Source of the DNA: an uncultured Pelagibacteraceae bacterium
GTDB taxonomy: Bacteria; Pseudomonadota; Alphaproteobacteria; Pelagibacterales; Pelagibacteraceae
Length of the DNA stretch: 48,015 nucleotides
Direction: 5' to 3'
Assembly (NCBI GenBank): GCA_902569105.1
Contig: CACFTE010000009.1
Coordinates: forward strand, 1 to 48,015
The notes under the pieces are model-generated. The model had not been told where the DNA came from, did not search any database, and saw nothing but the letters and a program-made list of their open reading frames with translations. A program made the translations under genes and the position numbers. Position 1 is the first letter of the stretch; each line of letters starts with the position of its first letter. Shown in pieces: positions 44,477-48,015 of this stretch.

Positions 44477-45680
44477 TTGCTCTAAGTTCGTTAGATATTT
44501 TTTCTACTAACGTTTTAGCAATCATTTCTTTGGTATTAAACAAAATATCTTCAATGTTAGATTTATTTTTACGAAATATTTTCACTGCGTTAAATTCACT
44601 ATCGAAGCCAATTTTTTTATCAGATATATTATTTGCAACAATCCAATCACAATTTTTTTCATCTAGTTTATTTTTAGAGTTTTCCTCTAAGTTATTAGTT
44701 TCAGCCGCAAAACCTATAACTAATCTAGGTCTTAACTTGTTGTGTTTTGAAGTGATATCAAGAATATCTTTAGTTTTTTCTAATTCTAAATTTTTAAAAT
44801 CACTTTTTTTAATTTTATCTTTATTCACATGGCTTACTTTAAAATCTGCAACAGCAGCTGTAAAAATAGCAACATCAGTTGGTAGATTTTCTATAGTTCT
44901 TTCATACATTTCTTCTGCATTGTTAACATTTAAGACTTTTACCCCTTCAGGAAATTTTAGATTTGTTGGACCTGTTATAAGAGTTGTTTCAAAACCATTC
45001 TTTTGAAGTTGATCAGCAATCGCATATCCTTGTTTTCCGGAAGATCTATTCGTGATAAATCTAACTGGATCAATATACTCACGAGTAGGACCTGCAGTAA
45101 CTAATGCTTTAAACTTTTTATTTACATCAATATTTTTAAAATATTCATTTATTATCTTTGAAATGTCAACTGGCTCCATAAATTTCCCAACCCCAAATTC
45201 TCCACAAGCCATTTCACCAATCTCTGGACCAATGAGTTTAAATTGGGTATTAACCAGTTTTTTTAAATTAGATTTAGTTAAAGGGTTTTCCCACATCTTT
45301 ACATTCATTGATGGTGCAAGAAAAATGTCTTTATTTGAAGCTAATGCTACTGTTGTGGCTAAATCTATAGCTAAACCATTACTCAATTGAGCAATCTTAT
45401 TTGCTGTTATTGGTGCAAATAAAATTATATCTGCCCATCTTGATAAAGAAATATGATCCATTTCCGCCTCATTTTTATAGTCAAATAAATCTGTATAAAC
45501 TTTTTCATTTGAGAGAGAACTAACTGATAAAGGTGTAATAAATTCTAAAGCACCTTTGGTTAATATAGTTTTAATATGGCATTTATTTTTTTTTAAAATT
45601 CTAATCAATTCCAAACCTTTATAGGCTGCTATCCCACCACAGATAACAAGTAATATTTTTTTATTATTCAAATTTTTCAT
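44469..45680 (-). CDS. coaBC: Bifunctional phosphopantothenoylcysteine decarboxylase/synthetase
   Basis: A 403-residue fusion for two steps of coenzyme A synthesis. The CoaC flavoprotein part (1-~185) has ICGGIAAYKGLELIR, the active-site His in MDHISLSRWAD, and PSMNVKMWENP with the conserved Asn. The CoaB part (~190-403) has VTAGPTREYIDPVRFITNRSSGKQGYAIAD, AAVADFKV and GFAAET. It lies seven bases after ubiB. Confidence 0.96.
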   Translation of the reverse strand: MKNLNNKKILLVICGGIAAYKGLELIRILKKNKCHIKTILTKGALEFITPLSVSSLSNEKVYTDLFDYKNEAEMDHISLSRWADIILFAPITANKIAQLSNGLAIDLATTVALASNKDIFLAPSMNVKMWENPLTKSNLKKLVNTQFKLIGPEIGEMACGEFGVGKFMEPVDISKIINEYFKNIDVNKKFKALVTAGPTREYIDPVRFITNRSSGKQGYAIADQLQKNGFETTLITGPTNLKFPEGVKVLNVNNAEEMYERTIENLPTDVAIFTAAVADFKVSHVNKDKIKKSDFKNLELEKTKDILDITSKHNKLRPRLVIGFAAETNNLEENSKNKLDEKNCDWIVANNISDKKIGFDSEFNAVKIFRKNKSNIEDILFNTKEMIAKTLVEKISNELRANG

Positions 45681-45687
45681 TAAAAGA

Positions 45688-47250
45688 TTAAAATACTATG
45701 ATCGATAAAATTACAAGAAATAATAAACCAATAATACTTTGATTTTTAAATGATTTAAGTTCCATTTTTTTTTCATTTAATGAGGAGTAAGCATTTGAAT
45801 TTTGAGGTATTTGACCACTTGCCAAATACGTTAAAGCTTGATTTGCTTTTTCCATAACTTGAGGTAGTTCCGGTAATTTCCTTAAAACTTCAGATGTATC
45901 TTTAAGAATATTTCCTATTTCATTAATTGGATCTTTTGTTTCTCTCAACCATTTTTCTAAAACTGGTTTAGATATCTCCCAAATATTTGCATCTGGATCT
46001 AGTTTTCTTGCAACACCTTCAACAACAACCATAGTTTTTTGTAGTAAAAGAAGTTGGGGTTGTGTCTGCATGTTAAATTTTTCAGTAATATCAAATAGTT
46101 GTTTAAGTAATTTACCTCCCGATATATCTTTAACAGATTGACCAAATATTGGTTCACCAATAGACCTTAATGCTTGAGCAAGTTCTCCAATATTTACATT
46201 TTTTGGGACTAGGCCAGCTGCTATGTGCACTTCAGCTACTTTTTTATAATCTCTTTGAATAAACCCATATAATATTTCTGCTAGAAATCTTCTGTTTATC
46301 TTATCAATTCTTCCCATTATACCAAAATCTATGAATATTAATTGACCACTATTATCTACTAGTAAATTCCCTTGGTGCATATCTGCATGAAAGTATCCAT
46401 CTCTAACAGCATGTCTTAAAAAATGTTGAATTATGTCCCTAGCGAGTGTTTTAATATTAACATCAAGTAATTTAATTTTTTCTACTTCTCTAATAGATAT
46501 TGCCTCAACCCAATCTAAAGTTAAGACATTGTCACTAGTGTACTTCCAGAATATTTTAGGGATTTTAAAACCAATATCATTTCTTGTATTTTCATAAAAT
46601 TCATTTGCTGCAGCTGCTTCAAACCTTAAATCCATTTCATGGTTAGTTATTTCTTTTAATAAAAAGACTACTTCTACGAGCTTAAGTCTTTTAGTTTTTT
46701 TAATAAATGACTCAACAATATAAGCAAGCAGCATTAAAGCTTCTATTTCATCATTAAAAATTTTTTTTATGTTTGGTCTTAAAACTTTTATCGCAACATC
46801 TTTAACCATACCATCTTCTTTTATTTGTGCTTTATGAACCTGAGCAATTGATGCAGCTGCAATAGGTTCAGAAATACTAATAAAATCCTTAAAATTTTCG
46901 TGTCCGATACCTTCTCTGATTTCACTTAGAGCCAAATCTTTTGAAAATGCAGGCACTTTATCTTGTAATGTTTGCAACTGCTCAGATAGTTTATCTCCAA
47001 TTATATCAGGTCTCGTTGCAAGAAATTGTCCAAGCTTTATGAAAGTAATTCCCATTGACTCCATCGATTTACAAAGGCGTTCTTCTTCATTATATTCTCG
47101 AGTAATATTTTTCTTACCAAATAAACCAAGAAGGTTAAAAAATAATTTGATTAAAAAAGGAATTTGATAAACCTTAGATATTATTCCTAAGGCATCTGAT
47201 AAAGCTAGCTTTCTGCCAATCATAAATAAGGTTACAATTTTTTTAATCAT
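45688..47250 (-). CDS. ubiB: UbiB-family atypical kinase/ATPase for ubiquinone synthesis
   Basis: A 520-residue ADCK/ABC1-type protein. Motifs are FIKLGQFLATRPD (KxGQ), AAASIAQVHKAQ (alanine-rich loop), the ATP-binding lysine in VAIKVLRP, YFHADMHQGNLLVD and FIDFG. A C-terminal hydrophobic helix (IGLLFLVILSIIVF) anchors it in the inner membrane. The start at ATG 47250 shares one base with the ubiE stop (TAATG); a TTG frame from 47262 would only add four residues. It supports ubiquinone assembly. Confidence 0.95.
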   Translation of the reverse strand: MIKKIVTLFMIGRKLALSDALGIISKVYQIPFLIKLFFNLLGLFGKKNITREYNEEERLCKSMESMGITFIKLGQFLATRPDIIGDKLSEQLQTLQDKVPAFSKDLALSEIREGIGHENFKDFISISEPIAAASIAQVHKAQIKEDGMVKDVAIKVLRPNIKKIFNDEIEALMLLAYIVESFIKKTKRLKLVEVVFLLKEITNHEMDLRFEAAAANEFYENTRNDIGFKIPKIFWKYTSDNVLTLDWVEAISIREVEKIKLLDVNIKTLARDIIQHFLRHAVRDGYFHADMHQGNLLVDNSGQLIFIDFGIMGRIDKINRRFLAEILYGFIQRDYKKVAEVHIAAGLVPKNVNIGELAQALRSIGEPIFGQSVKDISGGKLLKQLFDITEKFNMQTQPQLLLLQKTMVVVEGVARKLDPDANIWEISKPVLEKWLRETKDPINEIGNILKDTSEVLRKLPELPQVMEKANQALTYLASGQIPQNSNAYSSLNEKKMELKSFKNQSIIGLLFLVILSIIVF

Positions 47251-47954
47251 TATAATTTCCAACCACTATGCAATGCTACTATTCCACCATTAAAATTTAA
47301 ATACTTACACTTTTCGAATTTATTTTTTTCCATTAATTCAAGAAGCTCATCTTGGTTAATAAATTCATTAATGCTTTTAATTAAGTATTCATAAGGTTTT
47401 TTGTCCCCTACTATAAACTCACCTACAATAGGAATTAACTTCGAATAATTTTGGTAGAAAAAATCCAAGTATTCATTGTTTATTTTAGAAAATTCTAAAC
47501 AAAAAAATCTACCACCTTTTTTTAAAACCCTAAATGCTTCTGATAAAGTTTTATTTAGATTCTTGGTATTTCTTAAACCAAAGCTTATTACATAATAGTC
47601 AAACTGATTTTCTCTAAATGGCAATTTTTCAGCAGTTGCAATTTTCCATGAAATATTCTTGTAATTTTTCAGCTTCTGCCTTCCAATTGAAATCATTTTT
47701 CTATTTGGATCAACGCATTGAATTTTACATTCTCCACTAGTTAAATCACTAAAAAGTTTAGCAATGTCACCAGTTCCACAAGCTACATCGATTAATTTTT
47801 TATTTGATTTTGGTTTCATAGAGTAGATTAATTGTTTTTTCCATGATTTATGTATTCCAAAAGACATCAGATTGTTCATTAAATCATATTTATCATAAAC
47901 TTGATTAAATACGTTTGAGACAAGATTTTTTGTATTTTGAAGTTTTTGTTGCAT
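47250..47954 (-). CDS. ubiE: Ubiquinone/menaquinone C-methyltransferase UbiE
   Basis: A 234-residue SAM-dependent methyltransferase. YDLMNNLMSFGIHKSWKK opens the family; the SAM site is DVACGTGDIAKLF, and YVISFGLRNTKNL and RVLKKGGRFFCLEFSK follow. It methylates the benzoquinol ring in ubiquinone synthesis. It heads the minus-strand ubiE-ubiB-coaBC-dut unit and diverges from mutM over 35 bases, the usual alphaproteobacterial arrangement. Confidence 0.96.
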   Translation of the reverse strand: MQQKLQNTKNLVSNVFNQVYDKYDLMNNLMSFGIHKSWKKQLIYSMKPKSNKKLIDVACGTGDIAKLFSDLTSGECKIQCVDPNRKMISIGRQKLKNYKNISWKIATAEKLPFRENQFDYYVISFGLRNTKNLNKTLSEAFRVLKKGGRFFCLEFSKINNEYLDFFYQNYSKLIPIVGEFIVGDKKPYEYLIKSINEFINQDELLELMEKNKFEKCKYLNFNGGIVALHSGWKL

Positions 47955-47989
47955 TTTTATTTTTTAAATTGGTATTAATATAGTCTCAT

Positions 47990-48015
47990 ATGCCAGAATT
48001 ACCAGAAGTAGAAGT
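47990..48015 (+). CDS. mutM: Formamidopyrimidine-DNA glycosylase (first codons only)
   Basis: Only 26 bases are present, encoding MPELPEVE and part of the next codon. After removal of the initiator methionine the terminal proline is the catalytic amine of Fpg/Nei glycosylases and the glutamate at position 3 is catalytic; PELPEVE is nearly invariant in MutM. Position divergent from ubiE matches other alphaproteobacteria. The rest lies outside the window. Confidence 0.9.

Noticed and set aside
44530-45006. 158-codon plus-strand ORF antisense to coaBC
   Set aside because: Shadow of coaBC; phenylalanine/serine-rich composition from reversed Lys/Glu/Asn codons and no recognisable domain.
47251-47262. 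TTG-initiated extension of ubiB
   Set aside because: Adds four residues inside ubiE; the ATG at 47250 has the TAATG coupling arrangement.

Overview
The window looks like a piece of a streamlined alphaproteobacterial chromosome, most likely from the SAR11 clade (Pelagibacterales). It is strongly AT-rich. Nearly every base is coding, and many neighbouring genes touch or overlap by 1-17 bases. Several gene orders are typical of alphaproteobacteria: DUF3576-leuS, irr/fabA-fabB-fabI, mutM/ubiE-ubiB-coaBC-dut, tsaB-fur-miaB-phoH-ybeY-lnt-metK and nusA-infB-rbfA-rpsO-pnp. I see no tRNA, rRNA, CRISPR array, insertion sequence, prophage or attachment site. No gene-free stretch reaches 300 bases; the longest is the roughly 217-base leader of the porin gene.

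Layout. 1-2622 (minus): leuS (cut by the window edge) and a DUF3576 lipoprotein. 2640-3809: a porin with its own promoter, structured leader and strong terminator. 3789-6161: small tightly packed genes, namely a ThiE/TenI-like protein, a YggS-type PLP protein, an L,D-transpeptidase, a degenerate response regulator and a 37-residue ArfA-like ribosome-rescue factor. 6158-9122 (minus): a 2OG-Fe(II) oxygenase, a PfkB kinase, nth and dapB. 9160-12909 (minus): dnaJ, dnaK and grpE. 12945-16141: rdgB, an LpoA-like protein, rsmI and a DolP-like lipoprotein. 16138-21602: maeB (minus), murJ, trpS and an Nfu protein. 21615-24152: a Bax-like glucosaminidase, a polysaccharide deacetylase and a shortened TsaB. 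24162-30070 (plus): fur/mur, miaB, phoH-like, ybeY, lnt and metK. 30077-36861 (plus): the nusA-infB-rbfA-rpsO-pnp operon behind a promoter and an attenuator-like hairpin, then a small unknown gene. 36836-39475 (minus): fabA, fabB, fabI and a tiny downstream ORF. 39526-42856 (plus): irr, katG and an AspH-like oxygenase, with two Irr-box-like palindromes. 42853-47954 (minus): an SH3 protein, a MoeB/ThiF-like protein, dut, coaBC, ubiB and ubiE. 47990-48015: the first codons of mutM.

How it works together. Most of the window is housekeeping: translation (leuS, trpS, infB, rpsO, rbfA, ybeY), RNA turnover and modification (pnp, rsmI, miaB, tsaB), chaperones (dnaK/dnaJ/grpE), envelope biogenesis (murJ, lnt, the LpoA- and DolP-like proteins, L,D-transpeptidase, glucosaminidase), type II fatty acid synthesis, ubiquinone, CoA and lysine pathways, and nucleotide and DNA hygiene (rdgB, dut, nth, mutM). 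An iron/heme and peroxide control point (irr, katG) sits beside the fatty acid genes.

I did not find a clearly new multi-gene system. The most interesting signals are small or architectural: the ArfA-like ORF at 6048-6161, the paired Irr-box palindromes around irr and katG, the promoter-hairpin-RBS arrangement before nusA, five convergent gene pairs ending on the same four bases, divergent genes starting inside one palindrome, a half-length TsaB, and an endonuclease III with unusual cysteine spacing.
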